DNA from: Halobacteria archaeon
GTDB lineage: Archaea > Halobacteriota > Syntropharchaeia > Alkanophagales > Methanospirareceae
Reading direction: 5' to 3'
DNA: 14,962 nt
NCBI GenBank assembly: GCA_029932715.1
Contig: JAOZPO010000011.1
Location: 1-14,962 of the forward strand
Of this stretch, positions 1 through 6,771 are shown in pieces. The notes beneath the pieces were generated by a model. It had not been told where the DNA came from. It saw nothing but the letters and a program-made list of their open reading frames with translations, and made no database searches. Within the stretch, counting starts at the first letter, position 1; every line of letters begins with the position of its first letter. A program made the position numbers and the translations under genes.

Positions 1-262
1 GTATCCTTTCTACTTCCTCTAACTCCTTTATCTCTACGTATTGTGCAACATGCTCTTTCATCCGTTCTACCAGTTCCATCCCCTTCACTTTCTTGAATCC
101 CGGGTAATTCTCTATCTCTGGCGCCTCATTGGACATTCCGCCACTTATACCCTTGTCTATCACTAACGTCTCCAATCCGCTTCTTACGCCATACATCCCC
201 GCAGTCATCCCGGCAGGACCTGCACCAACTACAACTAAATCGTAATCCTTTTTTGTCATCAT
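1..262 (-). CDS. Thioredoxin-reductase-like FAD/NAD(P)-dependent oxidoreductase, N-terminal part
   Basis: The gene runs off the left edge, so only about 87 N-terminal residues are visible. After a short start (MMTKKDYD) comes a hydrophobic beta strand and the dinucleotide-binding motif GAGPAGMTAG (GxGxxG). An acidic residue follows at the end of the second strand (LVIDKG), then GGMSN and an IENYPGF segment typical of the TrxB family FAD domain. Members transfer electrons from NAD(P)H or F420H2 to a thioredoxin-like disulfide partner. The CxxC redox pair lies beyond the window, so true thioredoxin reductase cannot be told from a non-disulfide relative. There are three in-frame ATGs (274, 262, 259). 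A TATA-like element at 292-303 predicts transcription starting near 271, which excludes 274 and favours the ATG-ATG pair at 262/259 with almost no leader. Confidence 0.8.
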   Translation of the reverse strand, partial: MMTKKDYDLVVVGAGPAGMTAGMYGVRSGLETLVIDKGISGGMSNEAPEIENYPGFKKVKGMELVERMKEHVAQYVEIKELEEVERI

Positions 263-291
263 GGGCAATAGCATGATTTCTTCTTTGTACA

Positions 292-303
292 CTTAAATAA
301 ATC
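292..303 (-). promoter_or_regulatory. TATA-like promoter element for the thioredoxin-reductase-like gene
   Basis: On the minus strand the sequence reads GATTTATTTAAG, close to the archaeal TATA consensus. Its centre lies about 35 bases before the ATG at 262, so a start roughly 25 bases downstream would leave a leader under 10 bases. This is inferred from pattern and spacing only. Confidence 0.35.
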
Positions 304-344
304 TTTACGTTGAAGAGCATTCTGAAAAGAGTACAGCTAAATAA

Positions 345-352
345 TTTTATAC
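345..352 (+). promoter_or_regulatory. TATA box of tRNA-Val
   Basis: TTTTATAC lies 29-36 bases before the first base of the mature tRNA. That places transcription start near 374 and gives a leader of about 7 bases, the usual archaeal tRNA arrangement. Confidence 0.45.
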
Positions 353-380
353 GCTCGCTATTATACAATATAGAAAAGGT

Positions 381-453
381 GGGCCCGTGGTCTAGTTGGA
401 ATGACGTCGCCTTGACACGGCGGAGGTCATGCGTTCGAATCGCATCGGGCCCA
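381..453 (+). tRNA. tRNA-Val (anticodon GAC)
   Basis: A complete 73-base cloverleaf can be folded by eye. The acceptor stem GGGCCCG (381-387) pairs with CGGGCCC (446-452), followed by discriminator A453. The D arm is GTCT/TGAC with AGTTGGAA in the loop. The anticodon stem TCGCC/GGCGG encloses loop TTGACAC, with anticodon GAC at 414-416. The T arm is ATGCG-TTCGAAT-CGCAT. No CCA is encoded and there is no intron. It reads valine codons GUC and GUU. Its 3' end is only 13 bases from the stop codon of the convergent L21e gene. Confidence 0.97.
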
Positions 454-466
454 TCGGTAAATCCGT

Positions 467-781
467 CTATCGCACACGCGATTCTTGCAGATTCAAATGC
501 TCTGGACGTATAAATAACTCCTTAACTCTCTTCCTTCCTCTCGCACCATCTGATATTGAGACAATAAACGCTCGCCCACGCGCCCCTTTCACCTCACCAG
601 TCATGCCATAGAATCTATGATGTGGCATCCCCTTATGGACGCTTGGATCTATACGGATATGAACAGTGTCTCCCGGCTCGAACCGTTGAATCGCTCTGCT
701 TATGGGGGACAAACCCCGTTCCCTCTTCTTCTTACTCAGCTTCTTCCTCGTCCTTTTCCTCTCTCCATGTGACCGTGGCAT
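467..781 (-). CDS. rpl21e: 50S ribosomal protein L21e
   Basis: A 104-residue, very basic protein that matches the archaeal/eukaryotic L21e (eL21) family in length and motifs. It begins MPRSHGERKRTRKKLSKK, has a central segment FEPGDTVHIRIDPSVHKGMPHHRFYG typical of the SH3-like fold, then GEVKGARGRAFIVSISDG. The protein binds 23S rRNA in the large ribosomal subunit. The reading frame extends 7 codons upstream, but family members begin at MPRSHG, so position 781 is chosen. A TATA-like element at 802-813 read on this strand puts transcription start at about 782, so the mRNA would be nearly leaderless. In many archaea this gene is followed by rpoF. Here it instead ends against a convergent tRNA-Val. 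Confidence 0.95.
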   Translation of the reverse strand: MPRSHGERKRTRKKLSKKKRERGLSPISRAIQRFEPGDTVHIRIDPSVHKGMPHHRFYGMTGEVKGARGRAFIVSISDGARGRKRVKELFIRPEHLNLQESRVR

Positions 782-800
782 TTTTCTAACCCTGTATAGC

Positions 801-828
801 AATATTTATATTTGATAGTATATATTAT
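801..828. promoter_or_regulatory. Shared divergent promoter region of rpl21e and mpgS
   Basis: The 62 bases between the two divergent start codons hold one nearly symmetric AT element, AATATTTATATTT (801-813), which is TATA-like on both strands. On the minus strand it fits a near-leaderless L21e start. On the plus strand it gives an mpgS start near 833 with a leader of about 10 bases. A second AT run, AGTATATATTA (818-828), lies too close to the mpgS ATG to serve as its TATA box. Assignment is by pattern and spacing. Confidence 0.4.
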
Positions 829-843
829 TAAATGTGAATAAAA

Positions 844-2082
844 ATGCTAATTGAACTGCCAAGACGCACGGAAATATACGGCTCTGTGAAGATTCACGAG
901 CTGCAGCGTGTATTAAAATTTGATTCCGGTGGTTTTGATAATCCACGATCATGTGATATCCCTCTTGAGGACATAAAGCGCATTCTGAAACGTTTCGCAA
1001 TCATTGTCCCTATAAAGGATGAGAGTTTACATCTGCTTGATGGCGTTTTAAGATCGATTCCTTTTGACTGCACGGTAATCGTGGTGTCAAATAGCGCGAG
1101 GGAACCGCAAGATATGTACAGAATGGAAAAAGACATGATAACAAATATTCATACCCTAACACAGCAAGAATTCTTCATCATACATCAGAAAGACCCAGAA
1201 GTGGGCTTTGCGTTTCACAATCTCAATTATGATTGTATCCTTGATAAGTATAGGTTGGTCAGAGACGGTAAGTCCGAGGGCATGATTATAGGGATGCTAC
1301 TTGCGAAATCGCTGGGTAAGGAATACATCGGGTTTGTTGATGCGGACAACTATGTTCCAGGTTCTGTGCGTGAGTACGTGATGGACTACGCAGCGGGATT
1401 CTGCATGTCTAAGACGCCATACACGATGGTGAGGCTTCACTGGCGATACAAGCCGAAGGTGGTAGAAGATAGGCTGTATTTCAAGAAATGGGGCAGAGTA
1501 AGCCGGACCACAAACAAGTATCTCAACCTTCTGCTCTCGATCAGCACGGGGTTTGAAACAGGGGTGGTGATAACAGGAAATGCGGGCGAGCATGCCTTGA
1601 CGACGAATCTCGCGGATATCATGGAGTATTCGACTGGTTATTCAGTCGAGCCATATCATTTCGTATATTTATTTGATAATTTTGGGATGAAGGCAGAAAA
1701 GATAATCCCTGTCGATGCTTTTAATGTCGGTATTGAGATTTTTCAGATAGAGACTTTGAACCCGCACCTGCACGAGGAGAAGGGGGAAGAGCATATCAAT
1801 AACATGTTGCTTGGCTCACTCAGCACGATTTACCATAGTAAGCTCTGCGATGAGTACGTGATGTCAGAAGTGCTTAACGATCTGGTAGATATTCTGCATT
1901 CATGGAAAATACCACCACAGAACACCATAATGGCACCGATCGGTGGAATTGACGCAGCTAAATTCGCAGATATACTGCTAAATCGTTCAGAAACATTTGT
2001 ACAGTTAAGACAGGGCTCTACTGTGAAAGGTATGATAGAGGAAGAGTATTTAGATAATAATAGCTTTCGGGTAGTACAATGA
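844..2082 (+). CDS. mpgS: Mannosyl-3-phosphoglycerate synthase (GT55)
   Basis: This enzyme transfers mannose from GDP-mannose to 3-phosphoglycerate, giving mannosyl-3-phosphoglycerate, the committed step to the compatible solute 2-alpha-mannosylglycerate. The 412-residue protein is slightly longer than the roughly 394-residue Pyrococcus enzyme and resembles it throughout. Near the N-terminus are IHELQRV and FAIIVPIKDESLHLLDGVL (51-69). Then come HQKDP, GKSEGM (142-147), and the nucleotide/metal-binding DAD (166-168) inside GFVDADNYVPG. Further on are MVRLHWRYKPKV, YFKKWGRVS, TGNAGEHA, STGYSVEPY and FQIETLNPH. It is cytosolic, with no signal peptide. The start at 844 lies about 10 bases after the predicted transcription start. 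Its TGA overlaps the ATG of the phosphatase gene by four bases (ATGA), indicating translational coupling. Confidence 0.96.
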   Translation: MLIELPRRTEIYGSVKIHELQRVLKFDSGGFDNPRSCDIPLEDIKRILKRFAIIVPIKDESLHLLDGVLRSIPFDCTVIVVSNSAREPQDMYRMEKDMITNIHTLTQQEFFIIHQKDPEVGFAFHNLNYDCILDKYRLVRDGKSEGMIIGMLLAKSLGKEYIGFVDADNYVPGSVREYVMDYAAGFCMSKTPYTMVRLHWRYKPKVVEDRLYFKKWGRVSRTTNKYLNLLLSISTGFETGVVITGNAGEHALTTNLADIMEYSTGYSVEPYHFVYLFDNFGMKAEKIIPVDAFNVGIEIFQIETLNPHLHEEKGEEHINNMLLGSLSTIYHSKLCDEYVMSEVLNDLVDILHSWKIPPQNTIMAPIGGIDAAKFADILLNRSETFVQLRQGSTVKGMIEEEYLDNNSFRVVQ

Positions 2083-2879
2083 AACAAATTCTTTTCACAG
2101 ACCTTGACGGGACATTACTTGATCTTTATGACTATACTTACGATGCAGCGATTCCTGCTCTGGACGCATTGAAGAGTAGAAATACCCCCATCGTATTTTG
2201 TACTGCGAAGACACTGCCTGAGAACGAATATTATCGTGAAGAGCTGGGCATAAAAGACCCTTTTATCGTGGATAATGGTGGTGCAATTTTCATTCCCGAT
2301 AAATACTTCTCTTTTGAGTTCGAGTGCAAAAATAGGAACGGGTACTGCGTTGTTGAACTCGGTGTTGCGTATGACGAGTTACGAAAAGCATTAAAGGAGA
2401 TCAGGGCGGAGACGGGTTTCAAAATAACAGGTTTCGGCGATATGAGCGTGGAAGAGGTCGCAGAAGACGCGAATTTGGACGTAGAGAAGGCGCGGCGCGC
2501 GAAGGCGAAGGAATACAATGAGAGCTTCATTTTTGACGAGCCAGAAGAGAAGGAGGGGGTTTTGTTCGATAAGATTATAGATAAGGGATTTAGTTATACA
2601 CACGGGGGAAGATACTACAATATTCACGGTAAGAACGCGGACAAGGGTAAAGCGGTGAAGATACTTACAGAGCTATTCAAGCGTGAATATGGCGAGGTGA
2701 AGACCATAGGCATTGGCGACAGCATGAATGATATTCCAATGTTGAAAGCGGTGGAGCAGCCCGCAGTAGTGAGGAACAAGAAGGGAGGGTGGCTTGATAT
2801 TTCACTGACTAACCTTTACAAAGCGCAGGGCGAGGGACCGGAAGGCTGGGTTGAGGTAGTGGAAAAATTTGTGCTTTAG
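2079..2879 (+). CDS. mpgP: Mannosyl-3-phosphoglycerate phosphatase (HAD family)
   Basis: The protein removes the phosphate from mannosyl-3-phosphoglycerate to release mannosylglycerate, completing the two-step pathway begun by the upstream gene. It has 266 residues. HAD motif I is FTDLDGTLLD, with nucleophile D8 and acid/base D10. Motif II is the VFCTAK stretch near 39-44. A conserved IVDNGGAIF lies at 63-71, typical of Cof/MPGP (class IIB) HADs. Motif III lysine is in DKGKAV (K189), and motif IV GIGDSMNDIPML carries D214 and D218. The cap domain lies between about 85 and 180. General Cof-type sugar phosphatase is the only serious alternative, and the ATGA overlap with mpgS makes the specific call strong. 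Confidence 0.94.
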   Translation: MKQILFTDLDGTLLDLYDYTYDAAIPALDALKSRNTPIVFCTAKTLPENEYYREELGIKDPFIVDNGGAIFIPDKYFSFEFECKNRNGYCVVELGVAYDELRKALKEIRAETGFKITGFGDMSVEEVAEDANLDVEKARRAKAKEYNESFIFDEPEEKEGVLFDKIIDKGFSYTHGGRYYNIHGKNADKGKAVKILTELFKREYGEVKTIGIGDSMNDIPMLKAVEQPAVVRNKKGGWLDISLTNLYKAQGEGPEGWVEVVEKFVL

Positions 2880-2903
2880 CGTAAGCTTATTTATTATTAC
2901 GCT
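2878..2903 (+). repeat. Inverted repeat overlapping a TATA-like element after mpgP
   Basis: AGCGTAA (2878-2884) and TTACGCT (2897-2903) form a perfect 7-bp stem with a 12-base AT-rich loop, starting inside the mpgP stop codon. The loop contains CTTATTTATT (2886-2895), a good archaeal TATA candidate that would start transcription near 2914, about 36 bases before the mannosidase ATG. It could be a regulator site over a promoter, an mRNA hairpin between cistrons, or chance. Confidence 0.35.
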
Positions 2904-2949
2904 TGCAATGTTCCTAAAGCTCATGGTTAATTGACATAGGGAGAGAGAG

Positions 2950-5595
2950 ATGACAAAGGGAAAGGAAGAAGAGAAAGATACGATTTATCTCGTGCCGCAC
3001 ACGCACTACGATGCCATCTGGGTCTTCACGAAGGAGGACTACTTTTATATCAACATGGTGCAGATTCTGAAGGAGGTGAGTGAGCTTGTTGAGAATAGCG
3101 ATTACAAGTTCTTAATAGAGCAGACATTCCTGCTGGAGGAGCTGGAGAGGCGGTATCCGGAAGTATTCGCACGGATTGCAAAGAGCATAAAAGAGGGCAA
3201 GATAGAGATTGCTGACGGAGAATACCTGATGGCAGATACGATGCTCCCGGAAGGGGAGACATTGATAAGAGAAATCCTGCTTGGTAAGCGATACGTGAAG
3301 GATAAGTTTGGACTTGATGTTCCGGTTATGTGGCAGGCAGACAGCTTTGGGTTGAATGCCCAGTTGCCGCAGATATACAGGAAATCAGGCTACAAATATC
3401 TCGCTTTCCGAAGAGGTGTGCCAAAACGAAAGCCGTCGGAATTCATGTGGGAAAGTCTGGATGGAACGCGGATTTTAGCGCACTGGATGCCTCTTGGATA
3501 CCGCGCAGGGTTGGACTTGACAAAGTTAGCGGAGAGCTATGAGAAACTCAAGGAACTGGCGGCTACTTCTCAAATCTTGATGCCGTCTGGAAGTGGAGTT
3601 ACGATACCACAGCCGGAAACGCCAATGGTTGTGAAAGCGTGGGATGAGAAGAAAGGCGCAGAGATGAAGATTGCAACGCCCATAGAATTCTTTACTGCGC
3701 TGGAGAAGGAAATAGAAGCGAAGAATATTAAGCTTGAGGTCAGGAAGGGCGAGATGTACTCAGGCAGGTATTCAGAGGTGTTTCCAAGTTGCTGCTCGAG
3801 CAGGATGTGGATAAAACAGGAACTTAGCGAGTACGAGAGCTGGTTGATGACTTGTGAGCGGTGGTGTACAATAACATACCTTCTGAATTATCCATATCCC
3901 TCAGAAGCGATAAATAATTGCTGGCGTAAAATTCTGTATCTTGCATTTCATGATGTGACTCCGGGAACGGGAATGGACGAGGGTTACAAGGAAGTGAGGC
4001 ATTTCCGCGGCTTTTTCAATACAGAGATGAGCGCCCTCTGCCGCCGCAGGCACGCGCAACTAATAGAGGGCGAATCAGAAGAAGGATTTGAATCCGAAGA
4101 GCTCCATATACGGTTGTTGCAGATGGGTGGATATGGGGATATAATGGTATTTAACTCGCTGTCGTGGGAAGTAAAGAACTGGGTAGAGCTGGATTTGAAC
4201 TTTGACAAAGGTAAAATAGTAACGATTAACGGCTTACAGAGTGGAGAAGAGGAGATAGATGTGGAAGTATTAAAATTTACACGGTATGAGGATGACACAT
4301 TGAGATATGCGCGAATAGGCTTTGTTCCTACGGTTCCTGCTATGGGCTATAAGGTATATAAAATCCTTGAACGCGAGCCTAAACGGTATCCTTATGACCC
4401 TGATTTTATCATGATAAGAGGTCACACAATAGAGAACCGATTCTTTGGTGTAGATATAGACCCAGCTACGGGATTGATTGACGTCTCTTTAGGTGGTAGA
4501 GGCGGTAAGAGAGAGAAGATATGTGCTGCGAATGAGCTTGTGCTGGAGGAAGAAACCGGCGACCTATACTACCACCGTGAAACTATGGGCGGCGTACCAT
4601 TGAAGACAGAGAAGGGAGCAGGTGTGAAGTATGGCTCGTTCCGGGTGGAGGATTTCAGGGTAGCAAAAAGTCCGCTGCGGCGTGTTATCAATGTTGAGAC
4701 CGATTATTTTTCGCTACGCTGGCCGTATAGATTGATAGAGAAGATGGAGCCACTTATATGGCGGCATAAATTCTTAGAGTGTAAGAAGGAGATAATAGTT
4801 TACCGTGACCTGCCGAGAATAGATTTCATTACGACCATAGTGGACAAGCACCCGCGGGCAAGACTCAGGGTCAGGTTCTCTACGGACATGAAATCTTCGA
4901 CTTATGCCTGTGGTACTCAATTTGGCGTTGTGTCCCGACCGACAGACCTGTGGCACTATAAGCCAAAAGGGGGATGGGTAGAGGAGCCCTGTGGTACTTT
5001 CCCCTCGCTGAAATGGTTTGATTACTCTGATGGAATGAATGGTTTAACAGTGATTCACCGCGGGACACCGGAGAACGAGGTAAGAGATGGTGACATCTAT
5101 TTAACACTAAGCAGAAGCGTTTTAATGCTGTCTTCGGATGGTGGTGCCGGTCCTGCGATCCCTGTTCCGGATGCTCAGGAGTTGAGAGAATACGTATTCT
5201 GGTATTCTATTTATCCACACAAAGGAGATTGGCGTGATGCCTCTTCTTACAAATATGCTTATGAATTCAACAGTAAGCTGGATGCAGTACAGTTGCGTGA
5301 GAATAAGAAACTGCCACTGAAACGGTCATTCTTACAAATAGAGCCGGAAAGTGTCGTTTTGTCCGCATTGAAAAAAGCGGATGCGGGCGATGAAGTGATT
5401 CTAAGATTTTACGAAACGAAGGGAGAAGAGACAGATGCTGAGATAAGATTGTTCAAGGAGCCAAAGGAGGTCAAGGTGGTGAATATGCTGGAGCAAGAGG
5501 ATGAAGGCGTAAAAAAAGAGTTGAAACATGAGAACAAGAAAATAGAGTTGACATTGAACCCTTTTGAGATAGTTTCTTTGAAGCTAGCTATGTGA
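2950..5595 (+). CDS. GH38 alpha-mannosidase, possibly acting on mannosylglycerate
   Basis: A family 38 retaining alpha-mannosidase of 881 residues. The catalytic zinc-site motif HTHYDAIW gives ligands H19 and D21. The nucleophile is D131 in WQADSFGLNAQLPQI, and the later zinc histidine is H334 in FHDVTPGTGMDEGY. The N-terminal barrel (about 10-270), helical domain (about 280-400) and long beta-rich C-terminal part are all present. There is no signal peptide or membrane segment, so a cytosolic location is likely, unlike secreted glycan-degrading homologues. A purine-rich GGGAGAGAGAG directly precedes the ATG at 2950. The gene follows mpgP by 70 bases on the same strand. GH38 includes E. coli MngB, which cleaves 6-phospho-mannosylglycerate and is about 877 residues, so turnover of mannosylglycerate is an attractive but unproved role. 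Trimming of mannosyl glycans is the alternative. Confidence 0.9.
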   Translation: MTKGKEEEKDTIYLVPHTHYDAIWVFTKEDYFYINMVQILKEVSELVENSDYKFLIEQTFLLEELERRYPEVFARIAKSIKEGKIEIADGEYLMADTMLPEGETLIREILLGKRYVKDKFGLDVPVMWQADSFGLNAQLPQIYRKSGYKYLAFRRGVPKRKPSEFMWESLDGTRILAHWMPLGYRAGLDLTKLAESYEKLKELAATSQILMPSGSGVTIPQPETPMVVKAWDEKKGAEMKIATPIEFFTALEKEIEAKNIKLEVRKGEMYSGRYSEVFPSCCSSRMWIKQELSEYESWLMTCERWCTITYLLNYPYPSEAINNCWRKILYLAFHDVTPGTGMDEGYKEVRHFRGFFNTEMSALCRRRHAQLIEGESEEGFESEELHIRLLQMGGYGDIMVFNSLSWEVKNWVELDLNFDKGKIVTINGLQSGEEEIDVEVLKFTRYEDDTLRYARIGFVPTVPAMGYKVYKILEREPKRYPYDPDFIMIRGHTIENRFFGVDIDPATGLIDVSLGGRGGKREKICAANELVLEEETGDLYYHRETMGGVPLKTEKGAGVKYGSFRVEDFRVAKSPLRRVINVETDYFSLRWPYRLIEKMEPLIWRHKFLECKKEIIVYRDLPRIDFITTIVDKHPRARLRVRFSTDMKSSTYACGTQFGVVSRPTDLWHYKPKGGWVEEPCGTFPSLKWFDYSDGMNGLTVIHRGTPENEVRDGDIYLTLSRSVLMLSSDGGAGPAIPVPDAQELREYVFWYSIYPHKGDWRDASSYKYAYEFNSKLDAVQLRENKKLPLKRSFLQIEPESVVLSALKKADAGDEVILRFYETKGEETDAEIRLFKEPKEVKVVNMLEQEDEGVKKELKHENKKIELTLNPFEIVSLKLAM

Positions 5596-5621
5596 TCGTA
5601 CTGGTAAAAGGGAAGGAGACG

Positions 5622-5690
5622 ATGTCCGAATTTTATGACTTTCCTGCTGAGGATATCAAAGTAGATTATCTTCATTCTGAGGGGGGCTAA
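5622..5690 (+). CDS. Possible 22-residue small protein
   Basis: A short frame, ATG at 5622 to TAA at 5690, encodes an acidic 22-residue peptide starting MSEFYDFPAEDIKVDY. It sits 26 bases after the mannosidase stop. GGAAGGAG (5611-5618) precedes it, but with only 3 bases between GGAG and ATG. The last codons form one arm of a CTGAGG/CCTCAG inverted repeat (5677-5701). I recognise no family. It could be a real small gene, the remnant of a longer decayed one, or chance. Confidence 0.2.
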   Translation: MSEFYDFPAEDIKVDYLHSEGG

Positions 5691-5748
5691 CCGTTCCTCA
5701 GGTTGGATTTTCACCATATATTTGAATTAGATTTCAGAAACTAATATT

Positions 5749-5760
5749 CTATATATAATA
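5749..5760 (+). promoter_or_regulatory. TATA-like element upstream of the PNPOx-like gene
   Basis: CTATATATAATA would direct transcription from about 5780. This leaves a leader of about 25 bases carrying a strong Shine-Dalgarno sequence GAGGTGA (5788-5794), 10 bases before the ATG. The rest of the 5596-5804 gap holds only the small frame and hairpin listed separately. Confidence 0.4.
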
Positions 5761-5804
5761 TCAGTGATTTATGTTATAGTAAAAGAAGAGGTGAAAGGAA
5801 AGAA

Positions 5805-6206
5805 ATGGTAAAGATGCCGAAGGAAGTTATGGACATGTTCAACGACTGGGACGCTTTTAAAACAATTGCAACCGTTGACGCAGCAGGGAAATTGAACGTT
5901 GCACCAATAAAGACGTTTTCCGTGGTGGATGAAGAAACACTCGCATTTGGATACGTATTCCCGGGGAAGACGAAAGCCAATCTGGACGCGACGAAGAGGG
6001 TAGCAGTTACTGCATTTAAGGGCTCTAAAGGCTATCAGATAAAAGGCACATTCCGGGAATTCCTGACTTCAGGTCCAATATTCGACCAGAAGAAGAAACA
6101 GGTGCAGGAGAAGTTAAAACTGGATGCGAAAAGTGCAGGGATAATAAAAGTAGAAGAAGTTTATTCCGTGAGTGTGGGACCTGAGGCGGGTAAAAAGCTG
6201 GCATAA
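5805..6206 (+). CDS. Small PNPOx-like FMN-binding protein
   Basis: A 133-residue protein resembling the pyridoxamine 5'-phosphate oxidase-like split-barrel flavoproteins. The N-terminal pattern is FKTIATVDAAGKLNVAPIK, where a beta strand, a turn and an NVAPI-type strand line the flavin site. It is followed by LAFGYVFPGKTKANLDAT and VAVTAFKG, typical of these compact dimeric barrels. The family includes oxidases, flavin reductases and F420-dependent members, so substrate and cofactor cannot be assigned. A true pdxH role is unlikely at this length. GAGGTGA at 5788-5794 supports the ATG at 5805 over the one at 5814. It appears to be a single-gene unit with its own promoter, followed by a T-tract. 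Confidence 0.75.
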   Translation: MVKMPKEVMDMFNDWDAFKTIATVDAAGKLNVAPIKTFSVVDEETLAFGYVFPGKTKANLDATKRVAVTAFKGSKGYQIKGTFREFLTSGPIFDQKKKQVQEKLKLDAKSAGIIKVEEVYSVSVGPEAGKKLA

Positions 6207-6223
6207 AGCTATTTACCCCTGCA

Positions 6224-6233
6224 TTTATTTTTT
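6224..6233 (+). terminator. T-tract terminator after the PNPOx-like gene
   Basis: TTTATTTTTT begins 17 bases after the stop codon, with six consecutive T at 6228-6233. Archaeal RNA polymerase terminates at such T-runs without needing a hairpin. Confidence 0.4.
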
Positions 6234-6321
6234 GGTGTGGTTTTGAATTCATTATGATTTCAAACACAATTGTGAGACAATTTCTTATGATAAAATAAAA
6301 CTATCTCTATTACGGACAGCT

Positions 6322-6735
6322 ATGAACAGAGCGCAGGTAGCGATGCGAATGGATGATTATGAAACGTACATAGAACTCACAAAAGTAATAGAAGAAATGG
6401 ACGTTTTCGTGGATGCTGTTGTCGTGGAAGGTATCCATGATAAAGAAGCGTTGCAGGAAATGGGTGTCACGAAGGAAATAGCGATGTACTCTTCGGGCTA
6501 TTCGTATGCCAGGTTCGTTGATTATGTTATGAGCAGGTACAAGCGCATTGCTATTCTTACAGACTATGACAGGGCGGGAAAGAGTATAAATAAGAAATTG
6601 ACGGTACGGCTGGAGCATGAGGGAGTAAAGATAGAGGACCGGTACAGGGATAGAATAGGCAGGATATTGGGGCTCAGGGGCTTCCGGGACATAGAATCAA
6701 TGTCCGGGCTCAAAAAGCGGTTCTTGCTCTTTTAG
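6322..6735 (+). CDS. Small Toprim-domain protein (UPF0292-like)
   Basis: A 137-residue protein consisting essentially of one Toprim fold. The first acidic motif is VVVEGIHDKEAL with E36 and D40. The second is LTDYDRAGKSIN with D81 and D83 (DxD), followed by a glycine. Together these coordinate Mg2+ in primases, topoisomerases, OLD nucleases and RNase M5. Stand-alone archaeal proteins of this size form UPF0292, whose role is not known; RNA or DNA cleavage or phosphoryl transfer is plausible. Upstream, GATAAAATAAAAC (about 6289-6301) is a TATA candidate that leaves a leader of only a few bases. There is no clear Shine-Dalgarno, so the ATG at 6322 is preferred, but internal ATGs at codons 8 and 10 are possible. 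It converges with aroD, leaving 36 bases between stops. Confidence 0.8.
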   Translation: MNRAQVAMRMDDYETYIELTKVIEEMDVFVDAVVVEGIHDKEALQEMGVTKEIAMYSSGYSYARFVDYVMSRYKRIAILTDYDRAGKSINKKLTVRLEHEGVKIEDRYRDRIGRILGLRGFRDIESMSGLKKRFLLF

Positions 6736-6771
6736 AACCACAACAAGAGTACTATACATACAAGAATAACA

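Noticed and set aside
310..611. Two short plus-strand frames covering tRNA-Val and the L21e 3' half
   Set aside because: They run through a complete tRNA cloverleaf and antisense to a ribosomal protein gene.
2940..2951. GAGAGAGAGA dinucleotide run before the mannosidase ATG as a hypervariable repeat
   Set aside because: It is only about five units and is better explained as a purine-rich ribosome binding region.
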